Source: Sorghum bicolor
Taxonomy: Eukaryota > Streptophyta > Magnoliopsida > Poales > Poaceae
Direction: 5' to 3'
DNA: 64,000 bases
Assembly: GCF_000003195.3 (NCBI RefSeq)
Contig: NC_012871.2
Span: 20,156,658 to 20,220,657 of the forward strand
A program made the translations under genes and the position numbers. Positions within the stretch are counted from its first letter, which is position 1; every line of letters begins with the position of its first letter. The notes beneath the pieces were generated by a model, which saw nothing but the letters and a program-made list of their open reading frames with translations, was not told the origin of the DNA and did no database searches. Shown here piece after piece: positions 49,495 through 61,310 of the stretch.

Positions 49495-50886
49495 CTAGGC
49501 GTAGAAGAACCTAGATGCATCAGACCTGCGTCCTTGATCATAGCCTTGTTCCTCATCTTCTGTCCTTTCTCCATAGGTACTGAATGAATGTCTTGGAGCC
49601 TCTCCTAAGGGACCTTCCTCTGTGGGGATGAATGGTAGTGGTGGGTAGTACCCATATGGATGATAGGCAGGATGGAACAGAGGACATATCCCAGGGTTCA
49701 GTGTGTGGCGCTGGTGTGCCTGCCATTCATCATAGCTGGTGTGCACCAGTGCTTCGTGAGTGGGGTCAGCACTGAGCCAGACTAGCTCGTGTTGATGAGC
49801 AAATCTCTCAGAGGTTGTCCTCTGAGCTACCCTCTTAGAAGTCTCCTCTTGAGCTCCTCTCCTATTCACTGGTCGTGCCTGAAACTCAATGTGCAGAGTT
49901 TGGACAGAATACAGTTGCATCTCCGGGTTAGGTAACCGGAGCTTGGCGTCCCCATATGTCATGTATAGATCCCCTTTTATTTTTTACAAGGTGCGCATGA
50001 TTAAAATGCTCATATCCATAAATTTGTCTATGTGTATCAATAAAATCCAAAGAGGCACCTTCAAGTAGTTTAATCTTAAAAGCTAAACGAGTAACAATGG
50101 AACAAATTGCTACATCTCCTACTTTATAATCAGGAATGCTCAACTAGTGATCTACTAAAGCATGGACAGGTCACACCCTTATTTTCTTAACCGCTGCATA
50201 AATTAATTGTAAATCTATGGCTCTAATTTTACTAGCATCATCTCGAGGAAAGAAAGCTATTCCTAACCACTTATGCAAGAACCTAAGTGTAGGGTGCTCT
50301 ATGTCCCGAGTATGATTGCCATGGAAGAAAGGCTCTTTAGAAATTTCAATCCAAAATTTGTGGGTGTCAAAATCTTTTAAGGCTCCTGTTAAATCTAAAC
50401 GTGCATTTGAAGGAAAGCCTAAAAGATCACTAAGAACTCTCCATGTTAAATAGAATTCTTGGGTAAATAATCTAAAATAAACTCCTATCTAGGTGAGTTG
50501 AAGGGTGCATAGAAATTCTATGGTTAAAAGCTTGGACCCTAACTCAGTAATAGATGTGAAAGACTCCAACCAACAAACTAGAAAATAGTATCAAATTCAG
50601 TTTCCATACCTGTTTCACCGAGGAACACATCATCCAAGACCGGTGTGTGGACAAAGCTCCTCCTCTTCAATTTGTTGTAGATGTTCTTTTCTCTTGCGTC
50701 CTTCAAGGAAAGGTGAGTTGCCGTGAGGAGAACCCTTTGTGGTGCAGCTGAGGAAGATGGTGGCTGAGGGTCAATGGGAGGATCAGTGTTCATGTTGGAG
50801 CCAGCCCTCGACGAGGCGTACCGGGATGAGCTCATTATGGTCCTTCCCGAGACCTTGTTGGCGATTCCCTTTGCCCAACTCTTCAT
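49495..50886 (-). pseudogene. Env-position ORF of element B (broken)
   Basis: From an ATG at 50886 (MKSWAKGIANKVSGRT) the minus strand encodes a protein homologous to the ORF at 62854-63999 in element C. Shared blocks are WR.LSD.LGF.S, EHPTLR..HKWLG, RDD..K.R..DLQL.YAA and LRLPNP...YSVQ. Several stops and frame changes split it, near 50578, 50140 and 49965. The family resembles the Athila 'putative plant transposon protein' region; its function is unknown. It is not an envelope with a clear signal peptide or transmembrane anchor. Confidence 0.65.
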
Positions 50887-51239
50887 CCCGCAACAAATGC
50901 TTACAAACAAAAACAACACTAGTGGAGGGGGTTAGTCAAAGGTTAGTGGTCAGCCATCCAGAGGTCAGTCGTTCTTTCAAGATTAAGTCTAGTTGCTAGT
51001 TTGAATTTCGACAGAACCTCCCCTTGATTTTAGATTTCTTATCTCCTAGTCGGACAACACTTCCACTAATTTGTATCTATGAATTCTTGCAGCACTACCC
51101 CTCTTTCACTAGCTCTTGCTCACTCTCCTAAATTCCTATCCTTTTCTCTACTCTTTCTAAGCTCTCCTTCTCTCCCAAACTCTCTTTGGACCACTGGAGG
51201 CCGAAAGCTCAAAGTTTGTCTACTGAAGTTTGTGTGTGG

Positions 51240-51325
51240 TGTGAGGAAGTGAAGGGAGGAAGGCCTTTTATAGAGGAGGAGATGGCCGGGCGGGCACCCA
51301 AAGAAGGTGGGGCGGCCGCCCTTGT
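51240..51325 (-). promoter_or_regulatory. Candidate internal promoter of element B
   Basis: On the minus strand a GC-rich block (51325-51285, with GGGCGGCCGCCCC and GCCCGCCCGGCC) is followed by TATAAAA at 51272-51266 and then a pyrimidine- and purine-rich leader of about 350 bases to the ATG at 50886. The LTRs of A, B and C show the same order of GGCGCC/GCCGCCC block then TATA. Placement between protease and ORF suggests separate transcription. Confidence 0.5.
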
Positions 51326-51651
51326 GCTGGCTGCTCTTCCACTCAAAATTTGTGGCTGCTATCTTTGCTTAAATCCTAAGTAAAGTGAGTGGAAGTTTGG
51401 TGGATTGGGCTGATGGAGAAGAGGAAGGTGAGTGGAGGAGAGTAGGTGGTGATGTGATGTATGTTAGGTGAGGTATATGACATGTGGGACCCATGGTGGT
51501 GGACCCCCCATGTAAGAAATATAAAATATATAAATATAATGTAAGAATTAAAAATGAGAATAAGCTAAGAATAAATATATAAACTAAATCAATATTTTTA
51601 TGCTACCACAATAAATATTTTTAATGGGTTGTTACACACTAGAAAAATTAT

Positions 51652-52260
51652 TTATATAGGGTGTAGAATTTTATAATGTAGTGCTATAAAGTAAATATAT
51701 ATGTAAACTGAAAAGTAAATAGAGGTAAATACCGAGTTACCTTCCGGCGAGGGTTCGAAGTTTAGCGTCCTCCGAACTAGATCTTCCAAATTATTTATTC
51801 CACTGATGATTCCAGAGTGGGTGACTGGTGATTCTTCTAGCTTGTCTTGATCTACCATCTTCGCAGAAGAGTTGAGCTCTTGTTTTGGCTTGAATGTGAA
51901 CTGCTCTTCTTGACCATTCATGGTGAATTTGATAGATCCTTTTTCAACATCAATGTGTGCATTGGCAGTGCTCAAGAATGGTCTCCCAAGAATGAGTGAT
52001 ACTCTTGAGTCTGGATGCATATCTAGTACCACAAAATCTACTGGCATGAAGAAGTCTATCTTGAATGGAATATTTTTAGCGATGCCCAATGGATATTAGA
52101 CTAATTGATCGACCAACTGAAGACACATTGATGTTGGCTCAAGTGCGGTGTGATTAAGCATGTAGTAGATAGAAGCAAGCATCACACTGACACTTACTCC
52201 AAGGTCACAGAGTGCATGGTTGAAATGTTGACCTCCAATTGTACATTTGATGGTCAGACA
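51652..52260 (-). pseudogene. Element B protease region
   Basis: The minus-strand frame contains CDLGVSVSVM (active-site region near 52210), DFVVLDMHPDSRVSLILGRP and then FLSTANAHIDVEKGSIKF, the retropepsin pattern of Athila Gag-Pol proteins. A TAA separates the active-site part from the ILGRPF part near 52098. The C-terminal half continues to 51652. The canonical D(T/S)GAS is changed to DLGVS, so activity is doubtful. Confidence 0.7.
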
Positions 52261-53762
52261 TCCTGGATCCTTTTTCTTTTCTGGTAACTTGTTGAGGATG
52301 GCCGCACTGCACTCTTCTATGAGCTTGATTACTTTAGTGGATGGCAGTGGTCTCTTCTTGTTAAGAATGTCTCTGATGTACTTGGCGTATCTAGGGACCT
52401 ATATGGCATATAGCAGAGGTATATTGATATATAATTTTTGAAGTATCTCCACGAACTTACCAAACTGCTCATCTACTTGTTGTAGTCTTCTATTCCGACG
52501 AGAAAATGGTAGATAATTTGTGTCTTAAAAATCTTGTCTCATCTCATGGTCTTGGACCGGTTTTGGTATTATGTCTTCAGGAATGTTGTTCTCGTTCTCC
52601 ACCATTGTTGGTAATGTTGATGGTATTGCCATTGGTCTTTTGGTACCTTTTGAGTGAGGAGGATCTTTGGTAGAACTCCCTCTCCTTGTAGTGATATTCT
52701 TTACCTGCTCAGGGTGGCAACAGGCAATGCAGCAGCCAACTGTGCTATTTTTGCTTCTATCTTTTTATTATACTCAAGTTGGTCATTAATGGCAGATGAG
52801 AAACTATCCATTTTAACATTTATATCTTCCAAGGTTTTATCATTATTAGCAAGCCTAGATTTAATGTCTAGATTGATTTTAGATTACTGCATAATTATCT
52901 CTCTTAAAGAAGGTTGCTTTATAAAATTACCTGAATTCATACCTTGGCTATTTTGATGTTGTCTCCAATTTGGTTGATGTGGAACTTTCCTGATGGCAGG
53001 ACTTGAATTTGATATTGCCTCAATCACCCTTTGGTCTTCCTTGTACTTAGCCCTCTGGTCTAGCCAGTGGAGCAAGTCATCCATCTTGGTGGACAGTGCA
53101 TTTACTTCTTCAATTGCTTCTTCACCTTTGTCTTGGGATCAGCTTTGATTATCTGATATCTTCTCCATAAGCTCCTTAGTTTTCCCAAGAGTGAGTGATA
53201 AGAATGATCCTTCAATAGTGGCATCCAGGTGCTCACGTGTCTTCTGGTTTAATCCATGATAAAAGCCTTGCATGAGTAACCATTCTTCCATTCCATGATG
53301 AGGACAATCTTGAATGTATCCTTGCAAATGCTCCCATGCTTCTAAAATGGTTTATGTCTATTGCTATTGAAAGTTGGTAATCTTTCCTCTTAAGGCATTT
53401 GTCTTGCCTATTAGGAAGAATTTTGCTAGAAAGGCCTTGGAACACTTCACCCATGTGTTGATGTCTTCTTTGTTGGCATAGAACCACCACTTCACTCTTC
53501 CCACTGGTGAGAATGGAAAGAGGCGAAGTAGTATGATATCTTGATTAACTATTTCTATGGCGATGGTGTTTCCAATCTATATGAAGTCCTACAGATGTGC
53601 ACTTGCGTCTTCACTTGCCTTTCCACTATATTGGATAGCTTGCACCATGTTGATGAGGCTTGGCTTGAGCTCAGACTCAAGATTTTCTATTCTTAGTACT
53701 GGACAATTGCGGATGCTCTCCACTGTTGGAGCAGAGAACTCCAACAAGGTCTTTTCAGCCAT
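52261..53762 (-). pseudogene. gag: Element B gag and linker, many in-frame stops
   Basis: From ATG at 53762 one frame encodes a Ty3/Gypsy Gag (VGRVKWWFYANKEDINTWVK, then CPHHGMEEWLLMQGFYHGL) collinear with element A's Gag. In-frame stops occur at 53591, 53579, 53366, 53360 and 53354, then more after 53139. The linker (52650-53090) has a coiled segment like A's. Decayed beyond function. Confidence 0.75.
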
Positions 53763-53980
53763 AGCTTCAAATACTGGTGACGAGCTTCCTTCTTGATTGA
53801 TCCAATTCAGATAAAGGATTGAGTGAATCAGATTCAATCCTGCTATTACCCTGTATAAAGATATAAACATAGAAAAACAAACAGGGGTAAACCTGCCAAG
53901 TAGAGGTGACTTGCAAGCTACCTACTCATTTATTAAGTATCTGTTTAGGCAATTTTTCTCTAAAAGTTTATTCCTTCTTC

Positions 53981-53993
53981 ATCAACGGCGCCA
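53981..53993 (-). other. Primer-binding site of element B
   Basis: On the minus strand TGGCGCCGTTGAT follows the 5' LTR after eight bases, an Athila-type tRNA-Asp-like site. Confidence 0.75.
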
Positions 53994-54001
53994 TAAATGC
54001 T

Positions 54002-55473
54002 TGTTGACACTTCTAACACCACTTAAGTTAAGTTGTCATCCCTAGCATGGCGCTAGAAGTGTGGTATGAAAACTATCCACTAATAAAATAAATATAGGAA
54101 CCACAAGTGTACAAATTAAATACCATTGTAGCACATCATCGGGAAGTATTCCAGGTATAGTTATTTATATTTAGCTCAAGGGAAAGAACTAAGGACTTAA
54201 AAAATGAGATCAACTTGCAAAACATGACTACTTATGAGTGATTGGGTTGCATAGTCACATACTTGGCAGGAGGGTAAACCATGATAGATATATGATATAT
54301 AAAATATAGAAGCCCAGGGAATATAGAGACTAGATATAGACTACTCAGCTTAATATTAGGCAGACGTCTGATTAGTTCAAGAGATATAAAATCCTATGTA
54401 GTTCTAATTTATCAAGTCTTTCATCTACTCTAATGCTACACTATCATATATAGTAGAAAAGACTCTTCATTTATGTATAAGGAACATTGCTATAAAAAGC
54501 CAAGACAGAGCTGGACTTCCTATGCAACTGCGGTTCTACTTGTCCTACCAAAGGGGGATGGAATACAAAGGACTCAATGGAATTGTCACTTCCGTGATCT
54601 ACCATGCAACCCGACCAATAGGGTGTAATTGTAGATAAACGACATCTAAGCACCATGCTTACATGACATCTATCACCTAACTCTCCCGCGAAGAGGGCTA
54701 AACCCTTTGCAAACATATACATAAACTCATTATCAATCATAACCATATCAAATGTAGAACTAGAATAAACTAGGAACATAATAAATGAAAGCATAATGAT
54801 ATTTAGAATAAAGTCAAAAGAGAGATAAAAGATAATACCAATCTCTGATGACAAAGATCTGGAAATTCCAAGCACAGGCACCCGACTCTTCCTCTATCTA
54901 ATCTAATCCTATGTAGAAGATGAAGATTAGGAGTAGCTAATCTATCACTAATCCCTGGATCTAATAGCTCCCTCTAATTCTCAGATGAGAATAAAAATAT
55001 AATTCTGTTTTTCTCTCTCAATTCTGAGCTCTCCTCTTGGGGGTAGGCTTGTATTTATAGCCCCCCCAGGAAGCACCACAACCCTTGATCAAACCAACTT
55101 AAACGTGCAGTTAAGATTAATCCTCAAAGTTGGTGGAGGCAGGATCTGCGAGGTTGGCTCTGATTGGCCAAACTCCTCTGGTGGCCGCCCCTACCCACCT
55201 GGGCGCCCGCCCCTACCCTATGGTAGGTGGGCCCTAGCTTTTAGGTCACACATTCCCGAGTCTTCTGGAGTTGACGTTCGGGTCTTCTCTCTATGTAAAT
55301 CCGACATGTGGACCTCCTTTTGTTCTTATTTTGATAACGCCCTACAGAAACAGACATTTACCAAAACTTGTGGAAATTGTTAGTGAAAATCTATGTCTAT
55401 GGTGATGTTCAGTTTCATTCCCCTTTCTTCTCCTTGGTTGACACATAATTTTGATGGTTAACAACCATCAACA
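54002..55473 (-). repeat. 5' LTR of element B
   Basis: 1472 bp, TGTTGACACTTC to CATCAACA, highly similar to the LTR at 46231-47696 along its whole length. The frames in it are shadows. Confidence 0.88.
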
Positions 55474-55478
55474 ATGGT

Positions 55479-55671
55479 CCAGATGATCTCCCAAGGTCGG
55501 TTTTCGGTAAGACACATGTCAGAGTACCGTTTTGTCACGTGTTGGAAGGCCATGATCCATGTGACAACATGTTCTGGCCATTGGATCAAACCGTCATTGC
55601 TTCGGACGCCTTAGATGGACTCCTGAGGTGTCATGCGGATCGGAGATGTGGCTGGCCATGCAGGGGGTGGT
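55479..55671 (-). repeat. 5' LTR of element A, middle part
   Basis: Collinear with 38658-38850 (GATGATCTCCCAAGGTCG block). It is cut by the Copia solo LTR at 55672. Confidence 0.85.
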
Positions 55672-58062
55672 TGAAGGATCGAGATGGCGGACTAGAGGGG
55701 GGTGAATAGTCCTTTCTAAAACTTATCGCGTCGGCTAACTGAAATAAGTGCAGAATTAAAAGTATCGGTCTAGCCAAGACTATACCCCTCTATCTAAGTT
55801 CTCTAGCACCTTGTAAAAGATCCTAAACAAGCAAACAAGGTGCTACCTTAGCAAGAGCTCTCCTAACTAATTCTAGGAGCAAGGTCACACAAACCTATGC
55901 CACTAGTACTTTGCAAACCGGGGAGCTCCTACACAACTAGTAAGCAAAAGCACAAAGCTCCTAAGCTCACTAGCAATGCTCAATAACAAGGCAACCAATG
56001 CCAAATTAGAGAGTGCAAAATACTTAGCTACAAAAACTAAGCAATGTGACTAACAAGGTTACACAAACCAAATTAGTCACGCAAGGGGAACTACTTCTAG
56101 CTACACAAGCAAGAAGGTAACTAGCAAGCTACACAAGCTAACTAATTACAAGAGCAACTACACAAGCACAAGTATATGAATGTAAGAACAAGCTTGTGTT
56201 AGGGACTTGCAAACCAACAGGAAGAACAAAGTTGACACGATGATTTTCTCCTGAGGTTCACTTGGTTGCCACCAAGCTACGTCCTCGTTGTGGCGATACA
56301 CCCACTTGATGGATCACGAGCTAATTGGCATTCCAAAGCCAAACCCTCAGTGGGTGCCGCACATCCACTCTCAAGATGGGGATCCTCCAAGACACAAGCA
56401 ATCCACTAGAGTTGCTCTTCGCGATCCCCACAGGGTGAGCACCGTACCCCTCACAATCTCTTCTCCGGAGCACCGCACAATCTCCTTGCATGCTTCGACG
56501 GAGTCACAAGCCACCAAGCCATCTAGGAGGTGGCAACCTCCAAGAGTAACAAGCACCACCGGCTTGCAACATGAACACCTAGTGCCACTCGATGCAATCT
56601 GTCAGTGCAACGCACTAGAATCGCTCACTCACACAATCGGATGATCACTATCAAGCATATGTGAGTTAGAGGCTTTACTAGCACTCCTAAGCATGGACAC
56701 TAAGTCCCAAGGGTGCTCAGTGCCAGCCAAGGCCGGCCACCATTTCTATTTATAGCCCCAAGGGCTAAACTAGCCGTTGCCCCTTCACTGGGCAAAACAC
56801 GAGGGCACCAGACGCTCACAGGGAGCCACCGGACGCTCAACACCCAGCGTCCGGTGCTCAGGCGTCAGCCACATGTCACTAGCCGTTTGAACTCGACTGT
56901 TGCCGCCAACGGCTACTTCACACGTGCGCCTGCACAGCACCACCGGACGCTCTACTGCGTCACACCGGACGCGTCCAGTGCACACCGAACTCGTGCGCAG
57001 AGAGCTCCGCAAACTCGCACGGTCACCGGACGCAAGCCACCAGACGCACCCTCAGCGTCCGGTGCTCACCGGACTCATGCGCAGAGAAGGTTGCCAAACC
57101 GCCCGCACACCAGACACTGAGCACCGGACTCTCTCCGGTGCGTCCGGTGCACTCTACTACACCCGACACCACACCGGACGCTAAAGGCCATCATCCGGTG
57201 CCTCCGCGCAGAGCGTCCGGTGAGAGAAACACTCCCGCGACTTCTCCAAAAATTCCCACCGACGCAATAGAAAATATACACTTAATTTTCTCAAAAGCGC
57301 CGAATCCCGCCGAGCTTGGAGAGAGGAACCCACACCCCTCTCAACCCTAGGAACACCACCTCCTTTGTAAAGTGTGCCAACACCAACAAGTGTACACCAC
57401 CAGTGCAAGTGTGTTAGCATTTTCCCAAACATTTTCTCAAAGGAGTTAGCCTCTCAACTTGCCGCACCACTCGATCCTAACACATGTGCAAAGTTAGATC
57501 GCTCAAGTGGCACTAGATGACCGATATGCAAACAAGTTTGCCCCTCTTGATAGTACGGCCATCTATCCTAAATCCGGTCATAAACTTCTCTACCCACCTA
57601 TGACCGGTGAAATGGAAATGCCCTAGGTTATACCTTTGCCTTGCACATTCCATTCCATCTCCTCCAATGTTGATGCAACACATGCACCAACCAATCACCA
57701 AATGATATGATCCACTTCATATCATCACGTGACCGTATTGGTTCATCGATCTTGACCTCACTTGCTCTTCACCGTTGCCTCGGTCCATCGGCGCCAAGTC
57801 TTGCTCAAGCTTCACCGTCACACGCGGTCCCTCGCTTCAAAGCCTCTGACTTGCCCTTCACTCTTGCAACCGGTCCATCAAGCCAAGCCTCATCTTGATC
57901 TTCTCCACCTTGGTCACATGACTCCATGTCATGTCTCATATGCAATGAGCTCCTCCATCATCATATAATCACCTGTGGACTAATCTCCTGTGTATCTCAC
58001 ATAAACACTATTAGTCCACCTAAGTTGTCACTCAATTACCAAAACCTAACAAGGACCTTTCA
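55672..58062 (-). mobile_element. Copia solo LTR with GTGGT target duplication
   Basis: 2391 bp, TGAAGGATCG to CCTTTCA, flanked by GTGGT at 55667-55671 and 58063-58067. It shares the GGGGGGTGAATAG block at its start and dense CCGGACGC/GCGTCCGG motifs (56815-57225) with the LTRs at 5705 and 19475. There is no internal region, so it is a recombination product. The frames at 56288-57432 are not genes. Confidence 0.92.
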
Positions 58063-58067
58063 GTGGT

Positions 58068-58328
58068 GCCTGCCTGGTGGGCCCGACGGCTGGCACCTTG
58101 GCATGGCGCCCGCCACCCTGGTTGGCCTATGTGGCAACAGGTGTGGTGGGTTGCCTTCTAGGTCGGTCCTTTTCACTCTTTTTCCTGTTATTTTCTGCAT
58201 ACAAATAAATTTCAATGTACATGAGGAACTAGGTAAGTAATAACCAAAATATGCACTTGTTCATGTTGATTTACCATGGTTTTGGATGAAATGTTGATGG
58301 TCAAAACAAGTGTTAAGGACCATCAACA
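58068..58328 (-). repeat. 5' LTR of element A, right part
   Basis: It resumes the LTR (GGCATGGCGCCCGCCACCC, matching 38885-38903) and ends CATCAACA at 58328, followed by the AAGTG duplication. Confidence 0.87.
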
Positions 58329-58333
58329 AAGTG

Positions 58334-58931
58334 CAATCATAAAGAGCTAAGCAAGATATAGCCAGCCTTGCTTGTTGCTGCCATACCTACCCAAACAAAG
58401 CCTAATTCCCCCAAAATTAAAGTTCCATACATACACCTGACATGCATGCTGACTGTAGATCAGGTAATGGAGATTTTACATCAAGCAAGCATAAAAGGGA
58501 TCAATCAAAGAAGTGGAACATCAAAATGGCTATGCAGGTGCAAGACATCAGAATTCTATAGAGGAAGAAACGAAACTATGCAGCAAGCTCCACAACTGCA
58601 TCTGCATACTTTGCAACTAAAATTACATCACCAACTACATCACCAAGTTGAACTGAAAGAGATAGCCTCAAGATCAACAAGGATCAATGGCTAATTCTAG
58701 TTGAAGACAAAATCCACATGTCTAACATTCAAGAACATCTATAGCATGCACCAGATCAAAACTAAATGCAGCCTAAAACACTATCCACGAAAAGCTACAA
58801 ATACATGCACTGGATCAAATTCACATTGATCAGCCTAAGAAAATAACATTATCACTAGCTATGCTACAAAACACATGCATCAAGCAGAGTGCAGAACAAA
58901 AGGCACTCAATCCAATCACAGCGATAAAACT
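58334..58931. other. Flank of element A, nothing recognised
   Basis: This sequence was continuous with 37317 before element A inserted, so it may belong to the CACTA element whose end is at 36239. AT-rich, with no ORF I trust. Confidence 0.3.
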
Positions 58932-59271
58932 GTGGATTACTTGGCCATAGGTGGAGCTTGGACTATTGACTTTGCCATAGTTGCCGCACATCTTGGTGGC
59001 TATTGCCGTCGGTGACATGGACATGGATGAAGGCTACACCACCACTAGTGCTTCCATGGCCATCCTCTCCTTCCCCCTAGCCTTCACTTCTGCCCTTGAC
59101 GCCGCGGACAAGGGTACCTTCTTCTCCTTCCTCCTCACCATCACTAGCTACGCCTCTACCTTCGCCGCCACAAGGAGCTTCGACACTCCTAGCAATGAAG
59201 GGGGCCTTCTTGCAAGACTCGATAGGGTGGCTGAGGTAGTTGATGAGTTAGAATTTCTAATTTTACCTTAA
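58932..59271 (+). pseudogene. Membrane-protein coding remnant with a frameshift
   Basis: The plus strand reads VDYLAIGGAWTIDFAIVAAH and then, after a one-base frame change near 58997, continues AIAVGDMDMDEGYTTTSASM, AILSFPLAFTSALDAADKGT and FFSFLLTITSYASTFAATR to a stop at 59271. Three hydrophobic segments suggest a small multi-pass membrane protein. Composition is more GC-rich than its surroundings. I do not recognise the family. It could be a captured gene fragment in a transposon. Confidence 0.4.
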
Positions 59272-59797
59272 TTACACCAATGCCATCCTCTATTACAAAA
59301 AATATGAAACTATGATTTTCAGGAACGAAATAAAGTTAGAAGGCATCACAACAAAAATCACCCCGAGTGATGACAAGTGGGGTCTGCCAGCACCCCCACT
59401 GTGCCACTCAGCCTCCCACTTCCTCCTCTCATAACAATTAAATTCTCTTATCCCTTCTACACCCTTCCATGTTAGAATCCCATATGTTTAACTTTTATTC
59501 GTATATCCTTTCATATGGAGTCATTACGAGGAAGATTTTGACCCCTGCTGCAAGATGAACCCCCTATATAAACAAGCCCATGCCTGCTTCCAACCGCATT
59601 CAATTCAAGTCTCCTATCCTTTCCAAAGATAATTTCTCCTCTCTCTTTTCAAGATCCAATTGCCAAAAGAGAGATCATTCCCTTTAGACTCGACCTCAAT
59701 AAGATCTCGCTGAAGGAAGATGCACTGGCCAATGTCCCTGTTCTAGATCCATTGCCTCTTGTCGTCATCCCTCCAAATCCATTGACTGCATTGCCAC
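59272..59797. other. Flank of element C, no gene seen
   Basis: A TATA-like CTATATAAAC at about 59563 lies in sequence that looks like a promoter and leader, but no ORF follows before element C. Otherwise nothing recognised. Confidence 0.3.
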
Positions 59798-61310
59798 TGT
59801 TGACACTAACTAACACCACTTAGATACTAGGTTGTCATCCCTAGCATGGCGCCAGAGTGTACAAAGGTATTTATAAATGTAAAGGCTCTCTAGAAAATAA
59901 TCTATTCTATCCGCAAGCGCACAGATAAAACACCTCATTGTAGCATTTCACCAGGATAAGTATTCCAGGTATCGTTATTTATAATTTTGCTCTAGGGATC
60001 TCAAGAAGATGGAATTAAATCAAGGGACAAAATCTATCAAGGCATAGACTAGAGATAAACTTGCAAGAACATGATTACTAATGAGAAACTCGTCACACAG
60101 TCACTTACTTTAGCAGGGGGTAAACCATAAAGATAATGATAATAAAGTATAAGTTCATGGGTAGATAGCACAGCGATTAGAAAATAGACTACTCCTCATA
60201 TATGTAGGTGATGTCGGATTAGCTAGAGAATGGATTCTAAGTTATCTACTAACTACTAAGTCATAATCTACTCTAGTTATCTACAAGATCATATATAGCA
60301 TAAAAGACTCTTCATTCATGTATAAGGAACATTGATAAAGTAAATCAGAACATCGCATGACTTACTCCACAATACCGGTTCTGCCTGTCCTATCAACGGA
60401 GGGTGGACTATATAAGAATCAACGAAGCTGTCACTATCGTGAACTACCACACGACTCGGCCAATAGGATACATTTGCAGATAAATAACATCTAAGCACCA
60501 CGCTCACATGTGATCTATCACTTAACTCCCTCGCGTCAAGAGCTAAGCGCTTTGCAAACTTATACATAAACTCATTATCAATTAGAACTATATCAAATAT
60601 AGAACTAGAGCAAACTAAGAACATAATAATTAGAGACATAATGCAATTAGAACAATAGAATTAGAGAAAGATATGAATAATACCAATCTTTATTACCGAA
60701 GATCCGAATCCAGAGCGTAGTGCTCTACTTCTCTAATTGCTATCTAATCAACCTCTAAACTTGAAGGATTAGGGAGTAGCTAATTCTAATTCTCTGTGGG
60801 AGAGAGATCTAAACCCTAACTTTGATGGCTACCTCTGAATAATGATTTCTCCTCTCTTCCTCCAGGGGCCAGGGGGTATGGTTTTATAGTCCCCTCAAGT
60901 GAACGTGAGACATGGGATCAAACCGACATAGATTGTATGGTTTAGATTGATCCTTTAGGTCGGTGGAGTCTTGCCTGGAAGCAGAGTCCTGATTGGCCTC
61001 TTGGCCAGGGCGGGCGCCCAAGGGGGGTGGGCGGCCGCCCAGCTCCCGAGCCCGATTCGCGTCCCGTTCGTTCCCGTGGCTTCTGGATCATTCTAGATTG
61101 AGGAAAATTGCGCGGCACGTAATTATCTCATTGTAAACATGACATGTGGACCTTCTCTCCATATTTTCTGATAAACCCCTGCAGAAATAGATAAACACCA
61201 AAGCTCGTGGAATTCTGTCAGATAAAACCCTAATTCTAGATGTTTGTTTCATATTGATCCTTTTTCATGTTTATTTGATTATTAATTTTAGTACTTAAGG
61301 ACCGTCAACA
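59798..61310 (-). repeat. 3' LTR of Athila-like element C
   Basis: 1513 bp, TGTTGACACTAAC to CGTCAACA, with polypurine tract AGCTTGGGGGAGTT at 61311-61324. Related to B's LTR (CACCACTTAGATACTAGGTT near its start) but clearly diverged. The GC-rich block GGGCGGGCGCCC/GGCGGCCGCCC lies at 61009-61040, with a TATA at about 60881-60887. The left flank is GCCAC; the other end is outside the window. Confidence 0.85.

Larger units (their letters stand above)
46231..55473 (-). mobile_element. Athila-like Gypsy element B inserted in the LTR of element A
   Basis: 9243 bp, LTR to LTR, minus strand. The flanks are ACGGT (46226-46230) and ATGGT (55474-55478), a 5-bp duplication with one transition. Removing B restores a sequence collinear with the uninterrupted LTR at 38650. 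Order in its own direction: LTR, primer site, gag, protease, promoter-like block, env-position ORF, spacer, polypurine tract, LTR. No reverse transcriptase or integrase is seen. Confidence 0.88.

Noticed and set aside
52247..52956. Plus-strand ORFs of 64 and 100 codons
   Set aside because: They are antisense to the protease and linker region of element B.
56288..57432. Several 60-135 codon ORFs on both strands
   Set aside because: They lie in the GC-rich part of a solo LTR bounded by a perfect target duplication.
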